Source: Flavobacterium sp. PMTSA4 (GTDB lineage Bacteria; Bacteroidota; Bacteroidia; Flavobacteriales; Flavobacteriaceae). From it: a DNA stretch of 64,000 nucleotides. This document shows positions 52,511 through 60,686 of the stretch, piece by piece; positions within the stretch are counted from its first letter, which is position 1; each line of letters begins with the position of its first letter. The stretch is from the NCBI RefSeq assembly GCF_032098525.1, contig NZ_CP134890.1, positions 2,976,001-3,040,000 of the forward strand, read 5' to 3'. The notes below the pieces were generated by a model. The model worked only from the letters and a program-made list of their open reading frames with translations, did not search any database and was not told the DNA's origin. The position numbers and the translations under genes are program-made.

Positions 52511-52568
52511 TTTTTAAAATTAGGGGGATTTCCCCCTTTTTTATGAGAATGGAATTGATTAGATTTGG
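52511..52568 (+). repeat. 58-bp direct repeat, copy 2
   Basis: Two differences from copy 1, including the G-to-A in GGGATTG/GGAATTG and T-to-G in TTATATT/TTAGATT. It carries the same AGGGGG/CCCCCT terminator, which here ends the cassette gene. Confidence 0.9.
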
Positions 52569-52625
52569 TGGAAGTTAGCTTAAAGTACAGAGACTTTGGG
52601 TAGCCAGATAAATAAGTAAAGACAA

Positions 52626-53234
52626 ATGAAAAGTAAACTTTGGTTAACATTGACCGTTTTATTATTTCTTGTAGTGAACACAAGTTACTTTTGGATGGGG
52701 AAATTTGGTTCTTTGGCGCTCCCAGTTTTTATAATTTTAATTTTAGTTTTTTTAGTGCTATGTTTTGCATTGCTGCAGCAATTCTATTTTTTAATAAAAG
52801 ATAATTTTAAAGATAGAAACAAAAATTTAACTATTGGATTGATGTGTACTTTACTAGTTCTTACTTTTTTTAAACCAAAAGGGATAATTAATTTTGAAAG
52901 TTTTGAGAGCAAAGCCGTTTTAATTGCTCAAAGAGAAGGTGTGGCTAACTGCATGACTATTCTGAAACTGAAAGAAAATAATAGGTTTAAAGAAAGGGTT
53001 GTTTGTTTTGGGATAAGTGAAGTTACTGGGAATTATAGAATTAAAAATGATACTATCTTTTTTAATGATATTGTACATGGGTTGGAGGAAGATGATTTTT
53101 TTGAATTCGCAGTTATAAAACCTTCGAAAGGGTTTAATGATGCTAATCATTTTGAAATGATTCGATATAAAAATAAGCAGGATACTGTTGGAGATTTTTT
53201 ATATGTAATAAAAAATGAATTGAATAAAAACTAA
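52626..53234 (+). CDS. Membrane protein of unknown function (202 aa)
   Basis: A 202-residue protein with three hydrophobic segments (about 5-25, 30-58 and 73-90) followed by a 110-residue domain that should lie outside or inside the inner membrane (FESKAVLIAQREGVANCMTI, VTGNYRIKNDTIFFNDIVHG). The C-terminal domain has the look of a small beta domain. Codon use is AT-rich, like the cassette before it. Not recognised. Confidence 0.65.
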   Translation: MKSKLWLTLTVLLFLVVNTSYFWMGKFGSLALPVFIILILVFLVLCFALLQQFYFLIKDNFKDRNKNLTIGLMCTLLVLTFFKPKGIINFESFESKAVLIAQREGVANCMTILKLKENNRFKERVVCFGISEVTGNYRIKNDTIFFNDIVHGLEEDDFFEFAVIKPSKGFNDANHFEMIRYKNKQDTVGDFLYVIKNELNKN

Positions 53235-53246
53235 GTTTAGAAGGCT

Positions 53247-53690
53247 ATGAATACAAACACAGATTGCGAAATATACAGTTCTAGGGTTTTGGAATTTTCT
53301 GTTGAGAAGGTGTATCGGGCTTTTGCTGAGGTGGAGCATTTGAAGGATTGGTGGGGACCTGAAGGTTTTACGAATACTATTCATGAGTTTGACTTAAAAC
53401 CGGGTGGCAACTGGATACTGACGATGCACGGACCGGAAGTTGGTCATTATGAAAATGCCTCGGTGTTTACGACTGTTGTGCCGATGGAGTTGGTGGCTTG
53501 GCAACGGAAATCGAAGCCTTTGTTTGCTATGGAGGTTGGGTTTAAAAAACTGGATGATGCCCGAACGGAGATTTCTTTTCGAATGATTTTTGACTCTGCT
53601 GAGGAATGCAACAAGATTAAAGGTTTTGCTACGCCTAAGAATGAGGAGAACTTTGATAGACTGGAGCGAGAACTTTTGAAGGTAGGTTGA
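53247..53690 (+). CDS. SRPBCC/AHSA1-like domain protein
   Basis: A 147-residue START-like fold: SRVLEFSVEKVYRAFAEVEH, LKDWWGPEGFTNTIHEFDLK, GGNWILTMHGPEVGHYENAS and VVPMELVAWQRKSKP are the family frame. It binds hydrophobic ligands in its cavity; the ligand is unknown. Unlike its neighbours the gene ends in TGA. Confidence 0.85.
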   Translation: MNTNTDCEIYSSRVLEFSVEKVYRAFAEVEHLKDWWGPEGFTNTIHEFDLKPGGNWILTMHGPEVGHYENASVFTTVVPMELVAWQRKSKPLFAMEVGFKKLDDARTEISFRMIFDSAEECNKIKGFATPKNEENFDRLERELLKVG

Positions 53691-53739
53691 TTATTGCTGT
53701 ATTAATATTATAAAATGTTTTTTTACATTCTTTTTTTTG

Positions 53740-53935
53740 CTTGTCCAAAAAAACGAATCAAAAAAAGGACACTTTTGCGAAGGTGTTTTTGGCGAGCCAA
53801 AACCGATTTTAAAATTCTAAAATTGCTACAAGGATTCGCAATTTCTTTACGAATTTTAAACTCTACACTGGCGCAAAAGGTTAGCAAAGCTGCGCTTTGC
53901 ATTGCATGGGTTTTTATGTCTATTATGCAATGCTT
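53740..53935. repeat. Dispersed non-coding repeat of the GAGCCAAAACCGATTTT family
   Basis: The 313-base gap between genes holds a stretch with TTTTGGCGAGCCAAAACCGA, AAGGATTCGCAATTTCTTTA and GGTTAGCAAAGCTGCGC, phrases I recall recurring in intergenic DNA of many flavobacteria. It includes several imperfect inverted repeats. A 128-residue frame across it has no promoter, no family and repeat-like composition, so I do not call it a gene. Confidence 0.5.
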
Positions 53936-53953
53936 TTTGTCAATAGGATACGT

Positions 53954-53981
53954 TTGGATTTTAATAAATAACGTATCTTTG
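53954..53981 (+). promoter_or_regulatory. Promoter of the 74-residue membrane protein gene
   Basis: TTG (53954-53956), 17 bases, TATCTTTG (53974-53981), 22 bases before the ATG. Confidence 0.6.
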
Positions 53982-54003
53982 ATATTCTCAAAAATATATA
54001 ACC

Positions 54004-54228
54004 ATGACGACTTTTTGGATAGTATCTATTTTAATTTTTGCTGTAGTAACTTTTTTGTTAGCAAAATTAACCCTCAAAAAATCAATTCAGGAAAGCGGTG
54101 AAAAAATGTGGAAAACCTTTGGCACACGAACGCATTACTGGAAGTTGCTTTTCTTGTGTAGCTTTGGGGTAACTGCTGTGGTTGTTCTTTTTCTTAAGTG
54201 GACACATGTTTTAGTGGTTTCATCTTAA
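54004..54228 (+). CDS. Small two-helix membrane protein (74 aa)
   Basis: A 74-residue protein with hydrophobic helices at about 3-22 and 47-67, and a basic linker (KLTLKKSIQESGEKMWKTFG). Its own promoter precedes it. It starts within a longer overlapping frame of the dispersed repeat, but only this frame has a promoter and membrane-protein sense. Function unknown. Confidence 0.7.
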   Translation: MTTFWIVSILIFAVVTFLLAKLTLKKSIQESGEKMWKTFGTRTHYWKLLFLCSFGVTAVVVLFLKWTHVLVVSS

Positions 54229-54296
54229 GTAATAGTTTTAGATTGACTTCATGTAATCTTCCTTTTATCAGCAATATAAAACAGGATGTTTTTTAT

Positions 54297-54304
54297 TATA
54301 TTTG
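54297..54304 (+). promoter_or_regulatory. Candidate -7 box of the HMA protein gene
   Basis: TATATTTG fits TAnnTTTG, 13 bases before the ATG. Confidence 0.55.
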
Positions 54305-54317
54305 AAAAAAAGAGAAG

Positions 54318-54662
54318 ATGAAAAATTTTATTTTATTGGTTTTTGCTTTGTTGTCTTTTTCGGTTTCGGGGCAAGTAAAGAAGAATCAAAAAGCTGTTAT
54401 TCAGACAGTTTTTAATTGTGACCACTGTAAGGAATGTGAAACATGTGGTAAAAATTTTCAAGCTAACTTATATAAAATAAAAGGGTTAAAGACATTTGAA
54501 ATTGATGAAGAAAAAATGACTATAACCGTTTATTTTAATGCTCAAAAAACGGATTTGCAAGCTATAAAAACGGCTATTTCGAAATTAGGATTTGATGCCG
54601 ATGAAATAAAAGCCGATGAAACAGCTTATGAAAAATTAGACGATTGCTGTAAAAAGGCTTAG
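54318..54662 (+). CDS. Exported heavy-metal-associated (HMA)-like protein
   Basis: A 114-residue protein with a signal peptide (MKNFILLVFALLSFSVSGQ). The mature domain has the ferredoxin-like HMA frame (GLKTFEIDEEKMTITVYF, ISKLGFDADEI). Instead of the usual MxCxxC loop it has TVFNCDHCKECETCGK with four Cys, and the tail adds DDCCKKA. It is convergent with a CDF efflux gene, so periplasmic metal binding is likely. Confidence 0.8.
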   Translation: MKNFILLVFALLSFSVSGQVKKNQKAVIQTVFNCDHCKECETCGKNFQANLYKIKGLKTFEIDEEKMTITVYFNAQKTDLQAIKTAISKLGFDADEIKADETAYEKLDDCCKKA

Positions 54663-54698
54663 TAGCAGGCATTGAAATACCTACCTATCAATATTGTC

Positions 54699-54711
54699 GT
54701 TCCTACGGAAC
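54699..54711. repeat. Third copy of the palindromic TTCCTACGGAA core
   Basis: GTTCCTACGGAAC is a near-perfect 13-base palindrome with the core found at 3995-4005 and 34251-34261. Confidence 0.5.
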
Positions 54712-54729
54712 TTTGAAGTTGCTTTATAT

Positions 54730-55524
54730 TTATTTGCTCAGTTTTAATATACGAAAAGCGCCGCCAATTACCACTACAAATACTATGGCTCCAATGATTA
54801 AATCGGGTAGTCCTGAGTGAAGCCAATGGACTAAAAGTCCTGCGGTGATGACTCCCAGATTGATAATGACATCGTTTGATGTAAAGATGAGGCTTGCCTG
54901 CATGTGGACTTCTTCTTTTCCTTTTGATTTTTGAAGGAGGTATAAACAAACGCCATTGGCAATAAAAGCGAAAATGGAAACCACAATCATGGTTTTGAAA
55001 TTTGGCATTGGTTCCTGACCAATGAAACGGCGGAAGACTTCTGCAAATCCGATAACGGCCAGGGTTAGTTGAAAATAGCCCGCCATTCGAACAATTTGTT
55101 TCTTTTTGAGCATGCTACCACCAACGGCAAAAAGACTGATTCCGTATACAAAACCATCGGCAAGCATGTCTAAACTGTCGGCAACGAGTCCGATTGATTT
55201 TGAGAAAAAGCCTGTTGTTATTTCGATTACAAAAAAAGCAATGTTGATGTAGAGTGCTATGAGCAGTACTTTTCTTTGCGAAGTGTTGTCGTTAGTTTTT
55301 GTGAATTCGGTAGGTTCGGAACTGATTTTTTGCGTGCCTAAATTGAGTTCGTGTAGTGATTTTTCAATCAGGTTGAGGTTGTTGTTGTGAATGACGGTTA
55401 GCTTTCTGTTAGGAATGTCGAACTCTAAATGAAAGATACTTGAAATGCTGCCTAACTTAATGCGGATGAGTTGCTCCTCGGAAGGACAGTCCATTTTACT
55501 GATTTCAAATATTGTTTTTTCCAT
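54730..55524 (-). CDS. Cation diffusion facilitator with N-terminal HMA-like domain
   Basis: A 264-residue metal exporter. Residues 1-70 are an HMA-like domain (TIFEISKMDCPSEEQLIRIK) in which the second Cys of MxCxxC is a Glu. Six transmembrane helices follow: the first from LLIALYINIAFFVIEIT, the second with VADSLDMLADGFVYGIS, and a later helix with FTSNDVIINLGVITAG. The metal-site positions hold Asp and Asn where His is common, so the metal may not be zinc. Confidence 0.88.
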   Translation of the reverse strand: MEKTIFEISKMDCPSEEQLIRIKLGSISSIFHLEFDIPNRKLTVIHNNNLNLIEKSLHELNLGTQKISSEPTEFTKTNDNTSQRKVLLIALYINIAFFVIEITTGFFSKSIGLVADSLDMLADGFVYGISLFAVGGSMLKKKQIVRMAGYFQLTLAVIGFAEVFRRFIGQEPMPNFKTMIVVSIFAFIANGVCLYLLQKSKGKEEVHMQASLIFTSNDVIINLGVITAGLLVHWLHSGLPDLIIGAIVFVVVIGGAFRILKLSK

Positions 55525-55585
55525 TTGAATAGTGAATGCCTTAAAGCGTTATTCAAATATAATGAATTTGATTTTTAGCAGCATG

Positions 55586-55656
55586 ACAACTCATCCCGAA
55601 AAAACAACAATTCGGTAATGTTAAATTTTATAGTTTTAGGGTTTGAAGCAACTTTG
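55586..55656 (+). promoter_or_regulatory. Candidate LytTR operator and promoter of the TonB receptor gene
   Basis: ACAACTC (55586-55592) and ACAATTC (55607-55613) are direct repeats 21 bp apart, inside the 40-bp site 55591-55630. CAACTTTG (55649-55656), a 7-of-8 match to the -7 box, lies 42 bp from the second repeat. The layout is the same, base for base, at 57905-57975. Confidence 0.6.
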
Positions 55657-55676
55657 TGCTATCAAAATTCAAAACC

Positions 55677-57833
55677 ATGAAAACTTTTTATTCTTTTTTA
55701 TTCTTTGCTTGTAGTTTTATAACGTTTGCACAAACTGAAATTTCGGGTATTGTGGTTGACCAAAAGAACCGACCACTGGCAGGAGCCAACATTTATATAG
55801 ACGGAACGTATGACGGCGCCACGACTGACGAAAACGGGAAGTTTAGCTTTACCACTACCGAAACAGGAACACAAACGCTGGTGATAACCATGATTACCTA
55901 TGAGGATTTGAAAATGCCTATTGATGTGGCTAATTGCAAGGATAAAACCTTTGCGTTACGCGAAAGCATGAATACGCTGGATACGGTTATCATTACGGCG
56001 GGAACATTTGATGCTGGTGAAAAGGCAAGAGTTTCGGTGTTGAAACCATTGGATATTGTGACTACGGCAGGTTCGAATGCTAACATTGTAGCAGCGTTGC
56101 AAACCTTACCAGGAACACAAACCGTTGGCGAAGATGGAAGGTTGTTTGTTCGTGGTGGTGAAGCTGATGAAACTCAAACGTTTGTGGATGGCATCAGAGT
56201 AGCGCAACCGTATGGTTCAACCACAGCAAATGTGCCAACACGCGGACGATTTTCGCCTTTTTTGTTTAGCGGTATGTCGTTTTCAACGGGTGGTTATTCG
56301 GCAGAGTATGGCGAAGCGTTATCGAGTGTGTTGTTGTTGAATACTACTGATGAAGCTACGGAAGAGAAAACGGATATTTCGCTAATGACTGTTGGGCTTG
56401 GCTTGGCGAATACGCAAGTATGGAAAAACAATTCGTTGACGTTTAACACGGCTTATATTGACCTGGCGCCTTATCAAAAACTGATTCCTCAAAATGTTTC
56501 GTGGAACAAACCTTTTCACTCGCTTTCGGGAGAAGCGGTGTATCGTCATACATTTAATAACGGGATTTTTAAACTTTATGCGGCTTTTGATGCTTCGGAG
56601 TTTGATATTAATCAGGAAAGCATCAATCAACCTTCGCCACGAAGAGTAGATTTGAACAATAACAATTTTTATCTGAATGCTTCGTATAAAGGGAACTTAG
56701 GCAATCAGTGGAAATTGTTTACCGGTTTGGCGTATGGTTATGGGCAAAATGATATTAACATCTATTCGGGGAAAGTGTTTAATGTAGAAAACTCGAACCA
56801 TTTGAAAGTAAAGGTAAACAAGGCGTTGACCGATAGAATCAAACTGACTTTTGGTGCGGATTATTTCATTACTAAGTTTGATGAGTATTTTCAAAATTCG
56901 AGTGATTTAGCACGCTATGATTATGGTTATGATGCTAATATTGCAGCAGCTTATGTAGAAACAGACGTATTTTTTTCGAGAAAACTGGCGATGAAAGTAG
57001 GCGGAAGAATTTCGAACAACGATTACTTAAACGAAACTGTATTTACACCAAGACTTTCGGTAGGTTACAAAGTATCGAAAGCGGGACAATTCTCGTTGGC
57101 TTATGGAATGTTTTCGCAAGCGCCAAGACAAGATTATTTGAAATTTGCAGACTATTTATCGAGTGAAAGAGCCGACCATTACATCTTGAACTATCAGTAT
57201 AACAAAGACCGACAAACCTTCAGAGCTGAGGTTTATTTTAAAGACTATGCCGATTTGGTGAAATACAATGATGCAAGTGGAGCACCTGTGACTGTATATA
57301 ACAACAACGGAACAGGATATGCGAAAGGGTTGGATATTTTTTGGAGAGATAACAAATCGATTAAGAATTTAGAGTATTGGGTTTCTTATTCGTTTATTGA
57401 TACCAAAAGAGATTATAAAAACTTTCCAACGGAAGCAACGCCAAGTTTTGTGGCCGACCAAAGTTTATCAGTAGTTGGTAAATGGTGGATAAACAAATGG
57501 AAATCGCAGGTAAGCATCACCAATAGTTTTTCGACTGGAAGACCTTATAACAATCCGAATGAAAGTACTTATTTGGGCAGTAAAACCAAAGGATATAATA
57601 ATTTGAGTTTGGGTTGGGCTTATTTAATCAGTCAGCAAAAGATATTATATTTCTCGGCATCGAATGTATTGGCTACGCAAAATGTATTTGGGTATGAATA
57701 TGCCAACACACCTAATGCCAACGGAATGTATGACCGCAGAGCTATAAGACCAACGGCAGATCAGTTTTTCTTTGTTGGGTTCTTTTGGACTATCAGTGAT
57801 AACAAAAAAGACAATCAGTTGAATAATTTGTAG
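55677..57833 (+). CDS. TonB-dependent outer-membrane receptor
   Basis: From the ATG at 55677 the 718-residue protein has a signal peptide (MKTFYSFLFFACSFITFAQ), an N-terminal CarboxypepD_reg-like extension (EISGIVVDQKNRPLAGANIY), a plug domain (about 100-220, LQTLPGTQTVGEDGRLFVRG and GGYSAEYGEALSSVLLL) and a 22-strand barrel ending in a Phe-containing strand. I prefer this start because a signal peptide begins exactly there; seven codons upstream would add a charged prefix. The substrate is unknown; the shared operator suggests LytTR control. Confidence 0.92.
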   Translation: MKTFYSFLFFACSFITFAQTEISGIVVDQKNRPLAGANIYIDGTYDGATTDENGKFSFTTTETGTQTLVITMITYEDLKMPIDVANCKDKTFALRESMNTLDTVIITAGTFDAGEKARVSVLKPLDIVTTAGSNANIVAALQTLPGTQTVGEDGRLFVRGGEADETQTFVDGIRVAQPYGSTTANVPTRGRFSPFLFSGMSFSTGGYSAEYGEALSSVLLLNTTDEATEEKTDISLMTVGLGLANTQVWKNNSLTFNTAYIDLAPYQKLIPQNVSWNKPFHSLSGEAVYRHTFNNGIFKLYAAFDASEFDINQESINQPSPRRVDLNNNNFYLNASYKGNLGNQWKLFTGLAYGYGQNDINIYSGKVFNVENSNHLKVKVNKALTDRIKLTFGADYFITKFDEYFQNSSDLARYDYGYDANIAAAYVETDVFFSRKLAMKVGGRISNNDYLNETVFTPRLSVGYKVSKAGQFSLAYGMFSQAPRQDYLKFADYLSSERADHYILNYQYNKDRQTFRAEVYFKDYADLVKYNDASGAPVTVYNNNGTGYAKGLDIFWRDNKSIKNLEYWVSYSFIDTKRDYKNFPTEATPSFVADQSLSVVGKWWINKWKSQVSITNSFSTGRPYNNPNESTYLGSKTKGYNNLSLGWAYLISQQKILYFSASNVLATQNVFGYEYANTPNANGMYDRRAIRPTADQFFFVGFFWTISDNKKDNQLNNL

Positions 57834-57904
57834 AAGAAGGTTAAGAGGTTATAAGGTTATGAGTTTAGAAGGGATTAACTTTTAAACTTCTAAACTGTAA
57901 AAAA

Positions 57905-57975
57905 ACAATTCATCCATCAAAAACAACAATTCGGTAAGTATAAATTTTAGGAGTGAGCCAACCGAACTAATTTTA
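57905..57975 (+). promoter_or_regulatory. Candidate LytTR operator and promoter of the LytS/LytTR operon
   Basis: ACAATTC at 57905-57911 and 57926-57932, a 21-bp direct repeat, within the 40-bp site 57910-57949 that matches 55591-55630 at 34 of 40 positions. TAATTTTA (57968-57975), 7 of 8 to the -7 box, lies 42 bp from the second repeat. The 201-base gap before the operon also holds the microrepeat-like AGGTTAAGAGGTTATAAGG (57838-57856). Confidence 0.6.
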
Positions 57976-58034
57976 CATCAGAAATTAAAAACAACGTTTC
58001 AATCATCAAATAACAACATTAAAACCAAAACATC

Positions 58035-58658
58035 ATGACAAAAATTATCACCATCATTGCATTAGTTATTTCTTCATTAGTTGGAGCACAAACAAAATAT
58101 GAAGAAAACATGTCTAAAGCCTTAGGACTTTGGGGAGAAGGAAAAACAACAGAAGCTTCGGCTTTAATGGAACGCATTGCAGCGGTAGAAAAAACAAACT
58201 GGTTGCCTAACTACTATGTGGCAATGATTAATACCACAGCAGGATTTAATCCAGCCAATAAAGACAAAGTGAACGCCTTGTTAGATAAAGCCCAAAGAGC
58301 TGTAGACGAAGCTTCATTAATTAGTCCAAACAATCCTGAATTAATGGTTGTACAAGGGTTAATTTATACGGTAATGATAGTACAAGATCCAATGACTAAC
58401 GGAATGAAATATTCGCCAAAAGTGATGGAAGTTTATACTAAAGCTAAAATGATTGCACCAGAAAATCCTAGAGTAGTTTTCTCTAAAGCTGATTTTGAAA
58501 TTGGTGGTGCACAATGGAGTGGTGCAGACGTAAAAGCATTATGCAAAGAAGTAGAGCGTTCAATTGGATTATTTGAAAGCTTTAAATCAGATGTTCCTTT
58601 TTATCCTAACTGGGGATTAGACAGAGCTAAAGAAACTTTGGCAAATTGTAAAAAGTAA
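58035..58658 (+). CDS. Exported tetratricopeptide-like protein
   Basis: A 207-residue protein with a signal peptide (MTKIITIIALVISSLVGAQ). The mature part is helical with TPR-like pairs: KALGLWGEGKTTEASALMER near 30-50, LDKAQRAVDEASLISPNNPE near 85-105 and VYTKAKMIAPENPRVVFSKA near 135-155. It is first in the operon with the LytS-like kinase; its partner or ligand is unknown, but a periplasmic input to the kinase is plausible. Confidence 0.8.
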   Translation: MTKIITIIALVISSLVGAQTKYEENMSKALGLWGEGKTTEASALMERIAAVEKTNWLPNYYVAMINTTAGFNPANKDKVNALLDKAQRAVDEASLISPNNPELMVVQGLIYTVMIVQDPMTNGMKYSPKVMEVYTKAKMIAPENPRVVFSKADFEIGGAQWSGADVKALCKEVERSIGLFESFKSDVPFYPNWGLDRAKETLANCKK

Positions 58659-58694
58659 TTTTGTAAATTGTAATCAAATAATAGGATAATCATC

Positions 58695-60044
58695 ATGCAA
58701 AAAGTCATTCAATATATATTCAAAACTATTATTACCGGGATTGTAATTAGTTTTATCATTGCGGCAGTATTGATAACTATTGAATGCATCTTTGGAAGAG
58801 AATTGGTTTTTGATGAAAAACTAAAAGTAGAATTAGGGTATTATTTGCTTTATGGAGTGACATTAACGTTTATTAACGGAACGTTCTTTCATTATTTAAA
58901 CAACATTGTAGTTTGGAAAAAGTATACTAAATACCGATTGTTAATTGGTGCATTAGGTGGAATATCGTTAACGATGTTGGGGATTTTTGGTTTGCGAATT
59001 GTAACCAGAGTAATGATAGAAGGAACATCTTTTAGTGAATTTATACAAAAAGAGCGATTCAGATACTACATTGTTTCTTTGCTTATAACCATTGTAATAA
59101 CATTGATTTTTCACCTGATTTATTTCTATAAAAAATCGCAGGAGAATAAGCTAAAAGAACAAAAAGTAATAGCAGGAACGGCTTCCGCAAAGTTTGAGAG
59201 TTTAAAAAATCAGATTGATCCACACTTTCTATTCAATAGTTTGAATGTATTGAGTTCATTGATAGAAGAAAACCCAGAGAATGCTCAAAAGTTTACCACT
59301 TCGTTGTCAAAAATATACCGCTATGTGTTGGAACAAAAAGACAAAGAACTGGTTTCGGTAGAAGAAGAATTGAGTTTTGCCAAAACGTATATGAACCTTT
59401 TAAAAATGCGTTTTGAAAACAGTATCAGCTATGAAGTACCAACCGATTTTATAAATCCCGACGCCAAAGTAGTTCCGTTATCGTTGCAATTATTACTTGA
59501 AAATACTATTAAACACAACATCGTTAGCGAGAACAAACCACTTAGAATTAAAATTTATATAGAGGATAATTATCTGATTGTAGAAAATAATTTGCAGAAG
59601 AAAGAAGTACTCCAAGAACGAAAAGGTGTAGGACTGCAGAACATCGTCAACCGCTACGGATTACTTTCGGAACGCAAAGTATTGGTGGAAGAAACCGCAG
59701 ATTTCTTCCGAATTAAAATTCCAATATTAACCAAACAAATCGTCATCATGGAATCACAAAATAAATACAACGAAAATATGGCTTACATGAAAGCCAAAGA
59801 ACGAGTAGAAAAACTAAGAGGATTTTACAGCAACCTGATTTCCTATTGTTGCGTTATTCCTTTACTAATCTTTATCAATTTGAGAACTACAAGTTTTCAA
59901 TGGTTTTGGTTCCCAATGTTAGGTTGGGGTTTAGGTTTAACCTTTCATGCTTTAGAAACTTTTGGTTTTGGAAAATCATGGGAAGAAAAGAAAATCCAGG
60001 AAATCATGAATAAAGATAACAAGTCTAATCAAAAATGGAATTAA
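58695..60044 (+). CDS. LytS-type histidine kinase fused to a C-terminal 2TM domain
   Basis: A 449-residue membrane kinase. Four N-terminal helices (about 10-30, 48-65, 80-105, 120-148) lead to the His_kinase domain (LKNQIDPHFLFNSLNVLSSL, phospho-acceptor His near 177), an ATPase-like part (LENTIKHNI, KGVGLQNIVNRYGLL) and, after about residue 355, a 2TM domain (MKAKERVEKLRGFYSNLISY, then SFQWFWFPMLGWGLGLTFHA, KSWEEKKIQEIM). The fusion point, IVIMESQ, is where the stand-alone 2TM proteins begin. The regulator is the LytTR gene at 61025. Confidence 0.9.
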   Translation: MQKVIQYIFKTIITGIVISFIIAAVLITIECIFGRELVFDEKLKVELGYYLLYGVTLTFINGTFFHYLNNIVVWKKYTKYRLLIGALGGISLTMLGIFGLRIVTRVMIEGTSFSEFIQKERFRYYIVSLLITIVITLIFHLIYFYKKSQENKLKEQKVIAGTASAKFESLKNQIDPHFLFNSLNVLSSLIEENPENAQKFTTSLSKIYRYVLEQKDKELVSVEEELSFAKTYMNLLKMRFENSISYEVPTDFINPDAKVVPLSLQLLLENTIKHNIVSENKPLRIKIYIEDNYLIVENNLQKKEVLQERKGVGLQNIVNRYGLLSERKVLVEETADFFRIKIPILTKQIVIMESQNKYNENMAYMKAKERVEKLRGFYSNLISYCCVIPLLIFINLRTTSFQWFWFPMLGWGLGLTFHALETFGFGKSWEEKKIQEIMNKDNKSNQKWN

Positions 60045-60046
60045 TC

Positions 60047-60376
60047 ATGAGAAGAAACTATTTTGAACCATCGGGAAATATAGAACTTGACAATGCAAGA
60101 ATGCGAGTTCATGAATTAAAAAGATTTTATATTCATGTGTTAATTTACTCTATAGCAGTAGCGCTTTACATAGGGAAAAGGTATTTTGGATTGCCTATTA
60201 ATTTTTGGCCAATTAATTTTATCAATGAGTTTTTCATGTGGATTTGGACATTCATTGTTGGTATAAAAGCGGTAAAACTATTTTTTAGAGAGCGATTTTT
60301 TGGAACCAAATGGGAACAACAAAAAATTAAAGAAATGATGGATGAAGAACAATCAAAAACTACAAAATGGCAATAA
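60047..60376 (+). CDS. 2TM domain protein, copy 1
   Basis: A 109-residue protein with two helices and the 2TM frame (MRVHELKRFYIHVLIYSIAV, FFGTKWEQQKIKEMM). I chose ATG 60047, because the junction TAATCATG (stop, two bases, start) recurs exactly at 60374 and 60682 for the next two genes; an in-frame start at 60035 would overlap the kinase gene. Confidence 0.85.
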   Translation: MRRNYFEPSGNIELDNARMRVHELKRFYIHVLIYSIAVALYIGKRYFGLPINFWPINFINEFFMWIWTFIVGIKAVKLFFRERFFGTKWEQQKIKEMMDEEQSKTTKWQ

Positions 60377-60378
60377 TC

Positions 60379-60684
60379 ATGGAACAGTTTAATAACGACT
60401 ACGAAAAATATCAAAAAGCACACAAACAAGTGCAAGAAATAAAAGGATTTTATACTCATTTGTTTACTTATATCATCGTAATGATAGGTTTGATTTTTAT
60501 TAATTTAAGATATTCGCCTCAGTATTTATGGTTTCTTTGGTCAATGGCTGGTTGGGGAATTGGTTTGATTTTTCACGGAATGAAAGCTTTTAACTATACA
60601 CCTTTTTTGGGTAAAAATTGGGAAGAGCAAAAGATAAAAGAATACATGGACGAGGAAAAAAACAAAAGAAGTAAATACGAATAA
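60379..60684 (+). CDS. 2TM domain protein, copy 2
   Basis: A 101-residue paralogue (KQVQEIKGFYTHLFTYIIVM, WLWSMAGWGIGL-like sequence, LGKNWEEQKIKEYMDEEK). ATG 60379 follows the stop of copy 1 by two bases; an upstream in-frame start at 60367 overlaps copy 1 and breaks the TAATCATG rule. Confidence 0.87.
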   Translation: MEQFNNDYEKYQKAHKQVQEIKGFYTHLFTYIIVMIGLIFINLRYSPQYLWFLWSMAGWGIGLIFHGMKAFNYTPFLGKNWEEQKIKEYMDEEKNKRSKYE

Positions 60685-60686
60685 TC

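Noticed and set aside
53715..54101. 128-residue open frame
   Set aside because: It lies mostly in the dispersed repeat, has no family, and ends inside the 74-residue membrane protein gene, which has its own promoter.
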